Shown here: positions 1-13,450 of the stretch, in pieces | Numbering within the stretch: the stretch's first letter is position 1 | Layout of the letters: the number at the start of each line of letters is the position of its first letter | NCBI RefSeq assembly: GCF_011620665.1 | Contig: NZ_WOYQ01000049.1 | Coordinates: forward strand, 1 to 64,000 | Direction: 5' to 3' | Length of the DNA stretch: 64,000 nt | DNA from: Microbacterium sp. | GTDB lineage: Bacteria > Actinomycetota > Actinomycetes > Actinomycetales > Microbacteriaceae | Program-made: the position numbers and the translations under genes | Notes under the pieces: generated by a model | Told to the model about the DNA's origin: nothing | The model's database searches: none | Seen by the model: only the letters and a program-made list of their open reading frames with translations

Positions 1-50
<50 letters not shown>

Positions 51-291
51 AGAATGTTGCATTGTCGAACCGGAATGGGCCCGACTTTGCGAGTTTGAAC
101 TGACCAAAGGGATGTCATTACTGACTTCCGTTGCCGACACCGAAGTGCCGGACTTTGATCCAAAGGAATCTCATTTCACCGAAGTGAAATCGAGGTTTTT
201 TGGCATTTGACAAGTGCACGCTGTTGAGTTCTCAAGGATCGGATGCTCCTGCCGTTCAGCCTTTCGGCGTCCCCTGCAGGGCAACTTCTCT

Positions 292-320
292 ATTTTACAC
301 TTCGCTATCCCGATGTCCAA
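292..320 (-). promoter_or_regulatory. Putative rrn promoter (-35 TTGGAC, 17 bp spacer, -10 TAAAAT)
   Basis: Minus strand: TTGGAC (315..320), 17 bp, TAAAAT (292..297), upstream of 16S. Confidence 0.6.
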
Positions 321-432
321 TCGGCGCGTTCCGACTCGAGAGCCTGGCGACCGATGATGACAACGCATCTCACGAAGCTGGATTCGATGTCCCTGGTCCG
401 GCGTTCCAGCCGGTCCGTCAGACAACCTGTCC

Positions 433-460
433 ATCTTATCCCGCTCATTGTGCTTGTCAA
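433..460 (-). promoter_or_regulatory. Putative rrn promoter (-35 TTGACA, 16 bp spacer, -10 TAAGAT)
   Basis: Minus strand: TTGACA (455..460), 16 bp, TAAGAT (433..438), upstream of 16S. Confidence 0.65.
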
Positions 461-955
461 GTCGGCTGTCTGAGACCCATCGAGCGTCTCCGACCGCACT
501 CTTCGGAAGCTTTCGAGGAGCGGGATCTCATCCTAGACCCGAAGGCCCTGTTCTCTCTAGTGGAGATCCCTGGGATGAGCTGGTTCTCCACTTGAGGGGG
601 CGAGGCCTTCCGGCCTTTCGCTCTTCCCTGTGGGGCGAACAATGAATAAGCTACGCGGACGTTTCGGATCGGGCAAATCCGGCTCGCATCCCGGGCGTGT
701 CGCGCGCGTCCGGCGGGCTCTGCGTCGCGGTGCGTCCGGCGGACCCCGCAGTGGATGCCGGTGTGCGGCAGAGACGCTCGCGCGGCTGGTGCGCCATGTC
801 GAGATCGTCGCGCTGGGCTATCACCCCGCGGCTCTGGGGGCGGCTCGGATGATCCCCCGCGGCACCCGCACACACCCACCCCGGGGTCATCGTGCTTCAC
901 CTGAGCGCCTGGGGCGGCGACGCCGCGGAGTGGCGATAGTCCACACGGACAGCGA

Positions 956-993
956 TGACGCATGGCCTCCCCCGGGGAGGAGGCCATGCGTCA
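956..993 (-). terminator. Strong intrinsic-type hairpin downstream of the sugar ABC operon
   Basis: Perfect 15-bp inverted repeat TGACGCATGGCCTCC (956..970) / GGAGGCCATGCGTCA (979..993), just after the stop of the 1008..2123 CDS. No long T-tract. Confidence 0.75.
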
Positions 994-1007
994 AGACTGG
1001 AGGCCGG

Positions 1008-2123
1008 TTACTGCGCGGCCTTCACGATCTCGAGGAGCTTCGGGTTGTTGGCATATGCCTCGGCCGCATTCTCCCGCGTGACGATGACGGGCGGCAGCAG
1101 GAAGGCCGGAACAACCTTCACGCCGTTGTCGTATTGCTCAGTGTCGTTGACCTCGGGCTCCTCACCCTTCTGCAGGGAAATGATCATGTCGATCGTCTGC
1201 GCCACCAGAAGCGTGGTGTCCTTGTTGATCGTCGAGTACTGCTCTCCATCCATGATCGACTTGACCGACTCCGCCTCGGAGTCCTGGCCGGTGACGGTGA
1301 ACTTCGTGACGTCTGTCCCCGCCTGCTTCACCGAGGTGATGATGGCGCGCGCCAGCGTGTCGTTCGGTGAGAGGACGCCGTCGATCGGGGCCGACGCGTA
1401 GTTGGCGACCATGAGCGCGTCCATGCGGCTCTGTGCGTTCTCCGCCTTCCAGCCCTGTGTCGCCGTCTGTGCGACATCGGTCTGACCCGACACCACGACG
1501 AGCGTTCCATCATCGATCTTCGGCTGCAGCACTTTCATGGCGCCGTCGAAGAACACGGCGGCGTTGGCGTCGTCGGGCGAGCCGGAGAAGAGCTCGATGT
1601 TCCACGGCGCGGCGTGACCGGAGCGCGCCTCGAGACCGTCGAGAAGGGCCTGTCCCTGAAGCTCGCCCACCTTGAAGTTGTCGAACGCGACGTAGAAGTC
1701 GACATTCGGCGTGTTCTCGATCAGTCGGTCGTAGGCGATGATCTTGACGCCGGCATCCGCGGCCTGCTGCAGCTGAGTACCCAGCTGCTTGCCGTCCTTC
1801 GCGCCGATCACGATGACCTTCGCACCGTTGGTCACCATGGCGGAGATCTGGTTCTGTTGCTCGGCGACCGTGTTCGTCGCCGGCGCGTACTGCACGTCAG
1901 ACTTGAACCCGGCCTCCGTCAGCCCCGACGTGAACAGGTCACCGGCCAGGACCCAGTTCTCTGAGGTCTTGTCCGGAAGCGCAACGCCGATCGTGGCGTC
2001 CGCCGGGAACCCGGCGGCACCCGTGTCGCCGCTGGTCGCGTCGGTGCGCGCGCCGGAGCAACCGGTGAGCGCCAGCGCCGTGACGGTGGCCAGTGCGGCC
2101 GCCGCGAGAGCGATCTTCTTCAT
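1008..2123 (-). CDS. chvE: Sugar ABC transporter substrate-binding lipoprotein (ChvE/multiple-monosaccharide family)
   Basis: Lipoprotein signal MKKIALAAAALATVTALALTGC; periplasmic sugar-binding features; adjacent permease and double-domain ATPase. Confidence 0.85.
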   Translation of the reverse strand: MKKIALAAAALATVTALALTGCSGARTDATSGDTGAAGFPADATIGVALPDKTSENWVLAGDLFTSGLTEAGFKSDVQYAPATNTVAEQQNQISAMVTNGAKVIVIGAKDGKQLGTQLQQAADAGVKIIAYDRLIENTPNVDFYVAFDNFKVGELQGQALLDGLEARSGHAAPWNIELFSGSPDDANAAVFFDGAMKVLQPKIDDGTLVVVSGQTDVAQTATQGWKAENAQSRMDALMVANYASAPIDGVLSPNDTLARAIITSVKQAGTDVTKFTVTGQDSEAESVKSIMDGEQYSTINKDTTLLVAQTIDMIISLQKGEEPEVNDTEQYDNGVKVVPAFLLPPVIVTRENAAEAYANNPKLLEIVKAAQ

Positions 2124-2170
2124 TGATTCGTCACTTTCTCTTGTGAGGGGTGAGGCGAGCTTGCCCCGGA

Positions 2171-3514
2171 CTAGCCCTTGGGTAGATCTGCCGGCCGGCT
2201 CGGCTCGTTCGTTCCCGACGTCGGACTGACAGCGGGGACACTGGTGGAGAACTCCGCGTTCCGGTCGTGGCGACGCGTGAGCAGACCGATGATCGATGGA
2301 CCACCGCGACGCTTGCTGATCACGTCAACCGCGACGGCGAGCAGAAGCACGAGACCCTTGGTGATCGATACGGTGTCCGCTCCCGCGCCGACCAGCTGCA
2401 GTCCGTTGTTGAGGAACGCCATGACGAGACCGCCGATGATCGAACCGACCACCGTGCCGATCCCGCCCGAGACGGCCGCGCCCCCGATGAAGACGGCGGC
2501 GATCGCGTCCAGCTCCCAGCCGTTGCCGTCCTGCGGCCCGGAAGCCGTCGCCCGGCCGACATAGATCATGCCGGCCACCGCAGCGAGCACAGACATGTTC
2601 ATCATCACGAAGAAGTCGACGCGTCGATCCTTCACCCCTGACAGCGCTGCGGCCATGCGGTTGCCGCCGACGGCGTAGATGTGACGTCCGAAGACAGTGC
2701 TGTTGGTGAGGAAGGAGTAGACGACCACGAGCACGAGCAGGATCACACCGGAGATCGGGAAGCTGGTTCCGGGACGGCCCGTCGAGAACAGCCAGGCTGC
2801 CCAGAGGATGGCGCCGGAGAGCGCGACGACCTTGATGACCGACACCCACAGCGGAGCGGATTGCGCAGCGATCCGCTCCTGCTGGCGGCGCAGGCGCCAC
2901 TCGTTGTAGACGATCCAGCCGACGCCGATGAGGCCCAGAAGCATCGTCAGCACGTTGAAGTTCACGGCGATGGGCAGCTCGGGCAGGTATCCGGAGCCGA
3001 TGAAGCTGAACTCCGGCGGCACGGGAGTCGTCGTCGACTGACCGATCGCCTGGTTCGCACCACGGAAGATCAGCATGCCGGCGAGCGTGACGATGAAGGC
3101 CGGCACACCGACGTAGGCGACCCAGAATCCCTGCCACGCGCCGACCAGGACCCCCACGACCAGGCCGATCGCAATCGCGAACGGCCACGGGACATTCCAC
3201 TCGCTCATCGACTTCGCGACGATGATGCCCACGAAGGCCGCGACCGACCCGACCGACAGATCGATATGACCGAGGATGATGACCATCACCATGCCGATCG
3301 CAAGGATCAGGATGTACGACTGCTGGCTCACGACGTTGATGAGGTTCTGCGATGAAAGCGTCGTGCCGCCCGTCCAGATCTGGAAGACCAGGATGATCAC
3401 GATCAGAGAAGCGAGGATGCCGAACTGTCGCAGCGACGAGGTGCCTGCGCCGAACACCTTCTTCAGGTCTGCGAAGCCGCCTTCGCCCTTCGTGGAAGCC
3501 GCTTCCGTGCTCAT
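2171..3514 (-). CDS. mmsB: Multiple-monosaccharide ABC transporter permease (GguB/MmsB-like)
   Basis: Multi-TM permease of the RbsC/XylH type, operonic with an ATPase and a substrate-binding protein. Confidence 0.85.
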   Translation of the reverse strand: MSTEAASTKGEGGFADLKKVFGAGTSSLRQFGILASLIVIILVFQIWTGGTTLSSQNLINVVSQQSYILILAIGMVMVIILGHIDLSVGSVAAFVGIIVAKSMSEWNVPWPFAIAIGLVVGVLVGAWQGFWVAYVGVPAFIVTLAGMLIFRGANQAIGQSTTTPVPPEFSFIGSGYLPELPIAVNFNVLTMLLGLIGVGWIVYNEWRLRRQQERIAAQSAPLWVSVIKVVALSGAILWAAWLFSTGRPGTSFPISGVILLVLVVVYSFLTNSTVFGRHIYAVGGNRMAAALSGVKDRRVDFFVMMNMSVLAAVAGMIYVGRATASGPQDGNGWELDAIAAVFIGGAAVSGGIGTVVGSIIGGLVMAFLNNGLQLVGAGADTVSITKGLVLLLAVAVDVISKRRGGPSIIGLLTRRHDRNAEFSTSVPAVSPTSGTNEPSRPADLPKG

Positions 3515-5058
3515 CGCCCTGCCTTCTGTCGTGCGGAGGTCATGCTGCGCATGAGATTCTCGGGTGTTGCTTCGGCGACGGGAAGGTCATCGGTGATCTG
3601 CCCCTCGAAGATCGTGTAGATGCGGTCCGAGATGCCCAAGAGCTCGGGAAGCTCGCTCGAGATGAGGATGACGCCCTTCCCCTGCGCGGCCAGCTGCTGG
3701 ATGATCGTGTAGATCTCGTACTTGGCACCGACGTCGATGCCGCGAGTCGGTTCGTCAAGGATCAGCAGGTCTGGATCGGTGAACATCCACTTCGCGAGGA
3801 CGACCTTCTGCTGGTTTCCGCCGGACAGTTTGGCGACGCCGACATCGACGCTGGGTGTCTTGATCCGCAACCGCTTGCGATAATCCTCCGCGATGCCACT
3901 CTCGGCGTACGGATCGATGACCCCCCGTCGCGCGATCTTGCCCAGCTTGGCCGAGACGACCGACCGCTTGATCGTGTCCAGCATGTTGAGGCCGAGGACC
4001 TTCCGGTCCTCGCTCACGTAGGCCAGACCGTGGTCGATGGCGGACTGGACGTCCCTCAGCACGACTTCGCTGCCGTCGATGAGCACCTGGCCCGACTCAT
4101 AGACGCCGTACGAGCGCCCGAAGAGGCTCATCGCCAGCTCCGTGCGTCCCGCGCCCATGAGCCCGGCGAGTCCGACGATCTCGCCCCGGCGAACGTAGAG
4201 GTTGGATCCCTTGCACACGAGCCGCTCGCCGATCTGCGGGTGACGAACGGTCCAGTTCCGCACCTCGAAGAACACATCGCCGATGCGCGGAGTGCGGTCG
4301 GGGTAACGGCTCTCGAGGGAGCGACCGACCATCCCGCGAATGATGCGATCCTCATCCACGCCACCGGCGTGCACGTCGAGCGTTTCGATCGTGCGCCCAT
4401 CGCGGATGATCGTGATCGCGTCGGCGATCTGCTCGATTTCGTTGAGCTTGTGGCTGATGATGATCGACGTGATGCCCTTGCCCTTGAGGCCGAGAATGAG
4501 ATCGAGCAGGTGCTGGGAGTCGTCCTCGTTCAGCGCCGCTGTCGGCTCGTCGAGGATGAGGAGCTTGACATCCTTGGCGAGCGCCTTTGCGATCTCGACG
4601 AGTTGCTGCTTGCCGACACCCAGGTTCTTGATCTGCGTATCGGGGTCATCACCGAGACCGACCCGAGCGAGAAGCTCCACGGCTCGGCCGCGTGCGGCCG
4701 ACCAGTCGATGATCCCACCACGCTGAATCTCGTTGCCGAGGAAGATGTTCTCGGTGATGGAAAGCTCCGGGATGAGCGCGAGTTCCTGGTGGATGATCGC
4801 GATGCCGGCCTGCTCGCTGGCGCGTATGTCCCTGAACTCCACGATGCGACCGCGGAACCAGATCTCACCCGAGTAGGTGCCGTAGGGATGGACCCCGGAG
4901 AGCACCTTCATCAACGTGGACTTGCCGGCACCGTTCTCGCCGCAGATCGCATGGATCTCGCCCGCGCCCACGGTGATCGACACGCTGGACAGGGCTTTGA
5001 CTCCGGGAAACTCCTTGGTGATGGAGCGCATCTCCAGAATCGGGACTGCATCGGTCAT
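3511..5058 (-). CDS. mmsA: Multiple-monosaccharide ABC transporter ATP-binding protein (GguA/MmsA-like, two ABC domains)
   Basis: Two Walker A/signature sets ([27 protein letters not shown]). Start [24 protein letters not shown] preferred over the longer ORF start at 5109. Confidence 0.88.
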   Translation of the reverse strand: MTDAVPILEMRSITKEFPGVKALSSVSITVGAGEIHAICGENGAGKSTLMKVLSGVHPYGTYSGEIWFRGRIVEFRDIRASEQAGIAIIHQELALIPELSITENIFLGNEIQRGGIIDWSAARGRAVELLARVGLGDDPDTQIKNLGVGKQQLVEIAKALAKDVKLLILDEPTAALNEDDSQHLLDLILGLKGKGITSIIISHKLNEIEQIADAITIIRDGRTIETLDVHAGGVDEDRIIRGMVGRSLESRYPDRTPRIGDVFFEVRNWTVRHPQIGERLVCKGSNLYVRRGEIVGLAGLMGAGRTELAMSLFGRSYGVYESGQVLIDGSEVVLRDVQSAIDHGLAYVSEDRKVLGLNMLDTIKRSVVSAKLGKIARRGVIDPYAESGIAEDYRKRLRIKTPSVDVGVAKLSGGNQQKVVLAKWMFTDPDLLILDEPTRGIDVGAKYEIYTIIQQLAAQGKGVILISSELPELLGISDRIYTIFEGQITDDLPVAEATPENLMRSMTSARQKAGR

Positions 5059-5107
5059 GCGCCGCGACCTCCTCGTCGTCCGGTCCGCGCTCGTTGCGGA
5101 CCGAGCC

Positions 5108-5125
5108 AATGTGACCGTTCACATT
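5108..5125. promoter_or_regulatory. LacI-type operator candidate upstream of the sugar ABC operon
   Basis: Near-palindrome AATGTGACCGTTCACATT; closely related site at 6237..6254 upstream of the adjacent LacI-family gene. Confidence 0.65.
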
Positions 5126-5189
5126 TCTCCATCATCGTGCACCCTTCCCACCCTCGTGTCAATTCAGCCCTGGTGCCGTTACGAAAGCG

Positions 5190-6191
5190 TCATATTCCGC
5201 GATGGGGCGCCTGCGCCGTCGACTCCCGGACCACCAGGGTCGGCTCGATCGACGAGGCGACCGGCGCGACGACGTCCGTGCGGATCATCCGCAGCAGCTC
5301 AGTGACGGCTCGGCGTCCGAGGCTCGCGAACTGCTGGTGGACCGTCGACAGCGGGGGACAGCTGTGCGCCGCGAGCGGGATATCGTCGAACCCCACGACG
5401 CTGACGCGGTGCGGAACGTCGATGCCCTCATCGCGGAATCCGTGCATCAGCCCGATCGCCATGGCGTCGTTGGCGGCGAACACCGCGGTGAAATCGAGCC
5501 GATGAGACAGTTCCAGTGCCGCTCGATACCCGAAGTCCGCTGTCCAGTCGCCGAGGATCGGTGCACGAGTGGGCTGATCGGCATCCAGCAGAGCCTGCAG
5601 ATAGCCGCGCATCCGGCTCTCCGCTTCGATCCAGTCTTGCGGACCGGCGACGTGCACGATCTCGACGTGCCCGAGTCCGATGAGGTGCTCGGTGGCGAGC
5701 CTGCCGCCGAGCACCTGGTCATCGGCGAGTTCGGCGATCCCCCGCTCGGCCGAGTGCAATCCGAGGTAAGGGATGTCGACATCCAGCTCGGCGAGGACGT
5801 CGAAGACCCGCACTTGCGGGGCGTGCACGATGATCCCCTCGACCGACTGTCGACGGAGATGCTCGACAGCGGCCCGGATGGTCTCGGGCTGCGTATCGCG
5901 CAGGTATGCAGAGTTGACCCAGTAGCCTTGCTCACGGGCGGAATCCTCGAGCGCGGCGAGGCTCGATGTCGGGCCGTACTCGCCGCGAGACCCGAGGATC
6001 ACTCCGAGGGTGCTCGACCTGCTCGTCACGAGCGCACGAGCCGCCTGGTTGGGCCGGTAGCGCAACGCCTCCATCGCGTCGAGAACGCGCTGCTTCGTGG
6101 CGGGACGGATGCTGGGGTGGCCGTTCAGCACGCGGGACACGGTCTGGTACGAGACCTCGGCGACGCGGGCGACATCACGGATGCTCGCCAT
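5190..6191 (-). CDS. LacI family transcriptional regulator
   Basis: N-terminal HTH MASIRDVARVAEVSYQTVSRVLNGHPSIRPATKQRVLDAM and sugar-binding domain. Start chosen at MASIRDVA. Confidence 0.92.
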   Translation of the reverse strand: MASIRDVARVAEVSYQTVSRVLNGHPSIRPATKQRVLDAMEALRYRPNQAARALVTSRSSTLGVILGSRGEYGPTSSLAALEDSAREQGYWVNSAYLRDTQPETIRAAVEHLRRQSVEGIIVHAPQVRVFDVLAELDVDIPYLGLHSAERGIAELADDQVLGGRLATEHLIGLGHVEIVHVAGPQDWIEAESRMRGYLQALLDADQPTRAPILGDWTADFGYRAALELSHRLDFTAVFAANDAMAIGLMHGFRDEGIDVPHRVSVVGFDDIPLAAHSCPPLSTVHQQFASLGRRAVTELLRMIRTDVVAPVASSIEPTLVVRESTAQAPHRGI

Positions 6192-6236
6192 GCGCGAACG
6201 ATCTTCGCCAGGGGTCTCGTTCACGCGCCTCACCTT

Positions 6237-6254
6237 GATGTGTACGTTCACATT
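6237..6254. promoter_or_regulatory. LacI-type operator candidate (autoregulatory) upstream of the LacI-family gene
   Basis: GATGTGTACGTTCACATT, matching the 5108..5125 site. Confidence 0.6.
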
Positions 6255-6373
6255 ACCGCGGCATCCTGGTGGTCGCCATTCTCACTCTGTCCGCCGGCGA
6301 ACGACGACGAGCTCAGGCGCAGGCTGCGCACGGAGCGTGCCGAATCAGAAGCCACAGACCGCTCGAGCAGAGC

Positions 6374-7684
6374 TCAGGGAGCCTGCGAGAGGAACAGCCC
6401 CGCGAGGGTCTTCTTGCCCCGGCGCAGCACCGACACTCCGCCCGGCAGCGTGCCGGTGACGGCTGCCCCCTCGTCGGCGACCTTGACACCGTCGAGGCTG
6501 ACCCCCCCCTGAGCGATCGCGCGCCGGGCCTCCGAGAGCGAGGCGACGAGGCCCGTGTCGACAAGCGCCTGCACGACGGAGGTTCCCGCTGGGATCTCTG
6601 CGTGCGGCAACTCGGTCAGCGCCGCACGCAATACGTCCGGATCGAGCGCTGTCAGATCACCACCACCGAAGAGCGCGTCGGATGCCGCGATCGCGGCGGC
6701 GGCGGCATCCCCCCCATGCACGAGACTCGTCACCTCGAGCGCGACCCGCTTCTGTCCGATGCGGTGGAACGGCTCGGCGTTGTGCGCCGCCACGACCTCT
6801 TCGATCTCGGCACGCGTGAGAAATGTGAACACCTTGAGACGATCGGCCACGTCGGCATCATCGGTGTTGAGCCAGAACTGGTACATGGCGTAGGGGCTCG
6901 TCAGCTTCGCATCGAGCCAGATCGCGTTGCCCTCGCTCTTGCCGAACTTGCGGCCGTCACTGTTCGTGATGAGCGGCGTGCCGATCGCGTGCACGCTCTT
7001 GCCCTCGGCGCGGTGGATCAGGTCCACACCGCTCGTGAGGTTCCCCCACTGGTCGCTGCCTCCCGTCTGCAGCACGCAGCCGTACTGCAGGAAGAGCTCG
7101 CGGTAGTCGAGGCCCTGCAGGATCTGGTAGCTGAACTCGGTGTAGCTGATGCCCGCCTCAGAGCTCAGGCGTGCGCTGACGGCATCCTTCTTGAGCATCG
7201 TGCCGACACGGTAGTGCTTTCCGATGTCGCGGAGGAAGTCGATCGCGCTGAGCGGAGCGGTCCAGTCGAGGTTGTTCACGATGCGAGCGGCGTTCTCGCC
7301 GTCGAAGCTCAGGAACCGCTCGATCTGCGAGCGCAGGTATCCGACCCATTCGGCAACGGTCTCTTTGGTGTTCAGAGTGCGCTCCGCGGACGGCCTCGGG
7401 TCGCCGACGAGTCCGGTCGAACCCCCGACGAGGCCGATCGGCTTGTGACCGGCGAGCTGGATGCGGCGCATCGTGAGGAGCTGCACCAGGTTGCCCAGAT
7501 GCAGGCTCGGTGCAGTCGGGTCGAATCCGCAGTAGTACGTGATCGGCGGGCCGGCGAGTAACGCGCGCAGTGAATCCCGGTCGGTCGAAACATGGACGAG
7601 GCCGCGCCACACCAATTCGTCCCAGATGTTGTCGAACGTCGGATCGATCGCGGGGGTGCTCGGGATCAGAGCGGGAGAAGACAC
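6374..7684 (-). CDS. tyrS: Tyrosyl-tRNA synthetase
   Basis: YCGFDPTAPSLHLGNLVQLL and KFGKSEG motifs, C-terminal S4 region. GTG start (MSSPALIPSTPAIDPTFDNIWDELVWRG) preferred over the extended ORF. Confidence 0.95.
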   Translation of the reverse strand: MSSPALIPSTPAIDPTFDNIWDELVWRGLVHVSTDRDSLRALLAGPPITYYCGFDPTAPSLHLGNLVQLLTMRRIQLAGHKPIGLVGGSTGLVGDPRPSAERTLNTKETVAEWVGYLRSQIERFLSFDGENAARIVNNLDWTAPLSAIDFLRDIGKHYRVGTMLKKDAVSARLSSEAGISYTEFSYQILQGLDYRELFLQYGCVLQTGGSDQWGNLTSGVDLIHRAEGKSVHAIGTPLITNSDGRKFGKSEGNAIWLDAKLTSPYAMYQFWLNTDDADVADRLKVFTFLTRAEIEEVVAAHNAEPFHRIGQKRVALEVTSLVHGGDAAAAAIAASDALFGGGDLTALDPDVLRAALTELPHAEIPAGTSVVQALVDTGLVASLSEARRAIAQGGVSLDGVKVADEGAAVTGTLPGGVSVLRRGKKTLAGLFLSQAP

Positions 7685-7856
7685 GCGTTCGAGGGTATCA
7701 GCGGGCCCGGTCCGCGCTGGTCGGACTCCGGCGCATGATTCGGCATGGTGGCGCCGTGGAAATAGAGTGAAGTCTGCAGGCACACCTGGATACACCAGAC
7801 GGAGAACCACATGCCGGTCATCACCGCAGATCAGCCCGCGCGCCGGAGTCCTGAGG

Positions 7857-8759
7857 ATGGCAAGGCCTGACATGGCCGATGTCGAACCTGTGACTGCATC
7901 GCTGGGCACCCTCGTGCAGGCGTACGTCGATGAACAGTGCGGCGTCATCCTGGACGCGCGCGCAGCGCTCACGGCGCACGACGAAGCTGCGGTCCATCCC
8001 GTTCGTGTGGCCATCCGACGACTCCGCGCCACGCTCAGCACTTTCGGTTCGGTGTACGACGAGGACGACGCCGCGCGCCTCGCGCACGAGCTTCGCTGGG
8101 CCGGTGCCCTGCTGGGTGTCGTGCGCGATCTGCAGGTGCTCGCCAAGCGCTTCGCCGACCTCGACCGCACGACGGTCACCGAATCGACGGCGGGCGCGGT
8201 GTCGGCCGTACAGCGTGCGCTCGGCGACCGCACCGAACACGATCGCGCCTCCGCGTGGCAGGACGTGTCCATCGCGCTCAACGGCCCGCGGGGCATGGCG
8301 CTGTTCACCGAGCTCGCTCGATGGCGCGACGATCCGCCGTTCGGGCTCTGGGCCGCCCGCCCCGCGAAGAAGGCGCGGGCGGAGGTCGAGAAGGCGGACG
8401 CGCGCGTGCGGTCACGCTTGCGACGGGCGTCCGCCGCAGCGAATGCCGGGGAGGATGCGGCCGTCCGCCTCATGCATGATGCCCGCAAGGCGGCCAAACG
8501 CCATCGCTACGCGGTCGAGCTCGCCGAACCCGTGCTGGGTGTCACGGCGGACGAGATGATCGCGCGGCGGCGTGACCTGCAGGATGCTCTGGGCGCCCAT
8601 CAGGATGCGGTCGTCGCCCTCGGATACCTGCAGCGCGTCGCTCCGACCGCACAGCTGCGCGCGACGGCATCGGCGTTCAGCGAACTCATCACCCGCACGC
8701 GCGAGCAGGTCGACGATGTCTCCGGGGTCCTGAGCGAGGCCGCTCGGATCGAAAGCTGA
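7857..8759 (+). CDS. CHAD domain-containing protein
   Basis: Conserved His/Arg helices (AAVHPVRVAIRRLRATLSTFG; HDARKAAKRHRYAVEL). Start at 7857 or 7872. Confidence 0.85.
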   Translation: MARPDMADVEPVTASLGTLVQAYVDEQCGVILDARAALTAHDEAAVHPVRVAIRRLRATLSTFGSVYDEDDAARLAHELRWAGALLGVVRDLQVLAKRFADLDRTTVTESTAGAVSAVQRALGDRTEHDRASAWQDVSIALNGPRGMALFTELARWRDDPPFGLWAARPAKKARAEVEKADARVRSRLRRASAAANAGEDAAVRLMHDARKAAKRHRYAVELAEPVLGVTADEMIARRRDLQDALGAHQDAVVALGYLQRVAPTAQLRATASAFSELITRTREQVDDVSGVLSEAARIES

Positions 8760-8763
8760 GCCG

Positions 8764-11284
<2,521 letters not shown>

Positions 11285-11291
11285 GGCGTCG

Positions 11292-12215
11292 TCACTGCTG
11301 GCGCAGCAGCCACACCAGGAGGGCCTTCTGCGCGTGCAGACGGTTCTCGGCCTCGTCCCAGACAACGCTCTGCGGCCCGTCGATGACGGCGGCATCCACT
11401 TCGTAGCCCCGGTCTGCGGGGAGGCAGTGGATGAAGATGGCCTCCGGATCGGCACGCGCCATGGTCTCGGCCGTCACTTTGTACGGACCGAGGTCGCGAA
11501 GGCGCGAAGCCTTCTCCTCCTCCTTGCCCATCGACACCCAGGTATCGGTGACGACGACGTCGGAACCGGCGGCCACTTCGAGAGGTTCGGTGGACAGCGT
11601 GACCGACCCGCCCGTCCGCGCCGCGATCCGCTGTGCATCGGCCACGACGTCCGAGCGTGGCGAGAAGGATTCGGGCGAGGCGACCCGCACGTGCATCCCG
11701 GCGGTCACCCCGGCAAGCAGATACGAGTGACCCATATTGGATCGTCCGTCCCCGAAGAATGTCAACGTGAGTCCGGCGAGCTCTCCCTTATGCTCCCGGA
11801 TCGTGAGCAGGTCCGCCAGCAGCTGACAGGGGTGGAAGTCATCGCTCAGCGCGTTGATGACGGGCACGCGGGTGCCGCGGGCCATCTCCTCGAGCCCCGA
11901 CTGCGCATAGGTGCGCCAGACGATTGCCGCCACCTGGCGTTCGAGGACGCGGGCCGTGTCCGAGGGTGTCTCCTTGCCGCCGAGCTGACTGTTCGCGGTG
12001 GAGATGATCAGGGGCGATCCGCCGAGATCCGCGATGCCGACCGCGAACGACACGCGTGTGCGGGTCGAAGACTTGTCGAAGATGACGGCGACGGTCTGCG
12101 GACCCTCCAGCGGTGTCAGCTTCCAGCGGTCCTTCTTCAGCGCAAGCGCCAGGTCGAGGATCTCGGCCTGCTCGGCTGGGGTCAGGTCGTCGTCGCGCAG
12201 CAGGTGACGGGTCAT
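11292..12215 (-). CDS. argF: Ornithine carbamoyltransferase
   Basis: [12 protein letters not shown] carbamoyl-phosphate motif; HCLPADRG motif. Confidence 0.96.
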   Translation of the reverse strand: MTRHLLRDDDLTPAEQAEILDLALALKKDRWKLTPLEGPQTVAVIFDKSSTRTRVSFAVGIADLGGSPLIISTANSQLGGKETPSDTARVLERQVAAIVWRTYAQSGLEEMARGTRVPVINALSDDFHPCQLLADLLTIREHKGELAGLTLTFFGDGRSNMGHSYLLAGVTAGMHVRVASPESFSPRSDVVADAQRIAARTGGSVTLSTEPLEVAAGSDVVVTDTWVSMGKEEEKASRLRDLGPYKVTAETMARADPEAIFIHCLPADRGYEVDAAVIDGPQSVVWDEAENRLHAQKALLVWLLRQQ

Positions 12216-13450
12216 GCGGGCACCTCCGTGGGCGTCGTGGATGCGGGCGTGTCAGCGATCACGGTGTGCAGCGTCTGCGTGAACAGAGTGATGAACTCGT
12301 CGATCTCGGCATCGCCGATCGTCAGCGCGGGAGCGATGCGGATGGTCGAGTCATTCGCGGCATTCACGATCAGGCCGTTCTGCTGCGCCGCTGCGACGAC
12401 GGCCCCCGCCACCGGATGGGCCAGCGCGATGCCGATGAGGAGCCCTCGTCCGCGGCATCCGGTCACGAGCGGCGAACCGATCGCCCCGATCGCGGTGCGC
12501 AGCTGTTCACCGCGAGCGGCGGCGTTGTCGAGCAGACCGGCGCGCTCGATCTCGCCGAGCACGGCCGAGGCGACGGCCGTCGCGAGCGCGTTGCCCCCGA
12601 ACGTCGACCCGTGGGTGCCGGGCGAGAACAGCTCGCTCGCCGCTCCGAACGTGATCAGCGCGCCGATCGGGAACCCGCCGCCGATGCCCTTCGCGACCGT
12701 GATCGCATCGGGCGTGATGCCGTCGCGCTGGAACGCGAACCAGGCCCCAGTCCGCCCTGCACCGGTCTGAATCTCGTCCAGGATGAGCAAGGCACCGTGG
12801 CGGGCGGTGAGCTCGCGCGCGGCGACGAGGTAGCCCTCGGGGAGCTCGACCACTCCCGCTTCGCCCTTGATGGGTTCGACGAAGAGCGCCGCGACGCGCT
12901 CATCCAGCGCCTGGTCAAGCGCCTCGACCGTCGATTCGATGAACTCGACACCCGGGATCATCGGCAGGAACGGGGCCTGCATGTAGTCCTTGCCCGTGAG
13001 GGCGAGGGTGCCCATCGTGCGACCATGGAAAGCGTTGCGCAGCGCGAGGATGCGGGGACGCTCCGGACCGCCGTGCAGCCGCGCGAGCTTGAAGGCAGCC
13101 TCGTTGGCTTCAGCACCGGAATTGCCGAAGTAGACACGCCCGGACTCACCCGTGCCGGCCAGTCGTTTCAGCTGAGAGGCGAGGGCCAGCTGCGGCGGCG
13201 TCGCGAAGAAGTTCGAGACGTGCGCCAGTGTCGCCGCCTGGCGACTGACCGCCTCTACGAACACCGGATGCGCGTGTCCGAGCGAGGTGACGGCGATCCC
13301 GCCGAGAAAATCAAGATAGCGCTTGCCCTCTCCGTCCCACAGGTGCGAGCCCTCGCCGCGCGTGAACAGCGCCAACCGATCACCCGCGTTGCGCACGAGA
13401 TCGCGCGCCGCATCTTCCTGCCAGCTCGTCGCCTCTGTTTCCCCGCTCAT
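12212..13450 (-). CDS. argD: Acetylornithine aminotransferase
   Basis: Class-III aminotransferase; [17 protein letters not shown]-Lys region [13 protein letters not shown]. Confidence 0.95.
   Translation of the reverse strand: MSGETEATSWQEDAARDLVRNAGDRLALFTRGEGSHLWDGEGKRYLDFLGGIAVTSLGHAHPVFVEAVSRQAATLAHVSNFFATPPQLALASQLKRLAGTGESGRVYFGNSGAEANEAAFKLARLHGGPERPRILALRNAFHGRTMGTLALTGKDYMQAPFLPMIPGVEFIESTVEALDQALDERVAALFVEPIKGEAGVVELPEGYLVAARELTARHGALLILDEIQTGAGRTGAWFAFQRDGITPDAITVAKGIGGGFPIGALITFGAASELFSPGTHGSTFGGNALATAVASAVLGEIERAGLLDNAAARGEQLRTAIGAIGSPLVTGCRGRGLLIGIALAHPVAGAVVAAAQQNGLIVNAANDSTIRIAPALTIGDAEIDEFITLFTQTLHTVIADTPASTTPTEVPA

Noticed and set aside
200-645. Several short ORFs on both strands upstream of 16S
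   Set aside because: They lie inside the rrn promoter/leader region and show no protein-like conservation signals.
630-1401. ORFs 630..1370 and 955..1401 on the plus strand
   Set aside because: They overlap the terminator hairpin and the 3' part of the chvE-like gene antisense; no coding support.
6374-8497. 707-aa ORF implying a fusion of an Arg/Ser-rich domain to TyrS
   Set aside because: The upstream ~270 residues are antisense to the CHAD gene; TyrS homology begins at the GTG at 7684.
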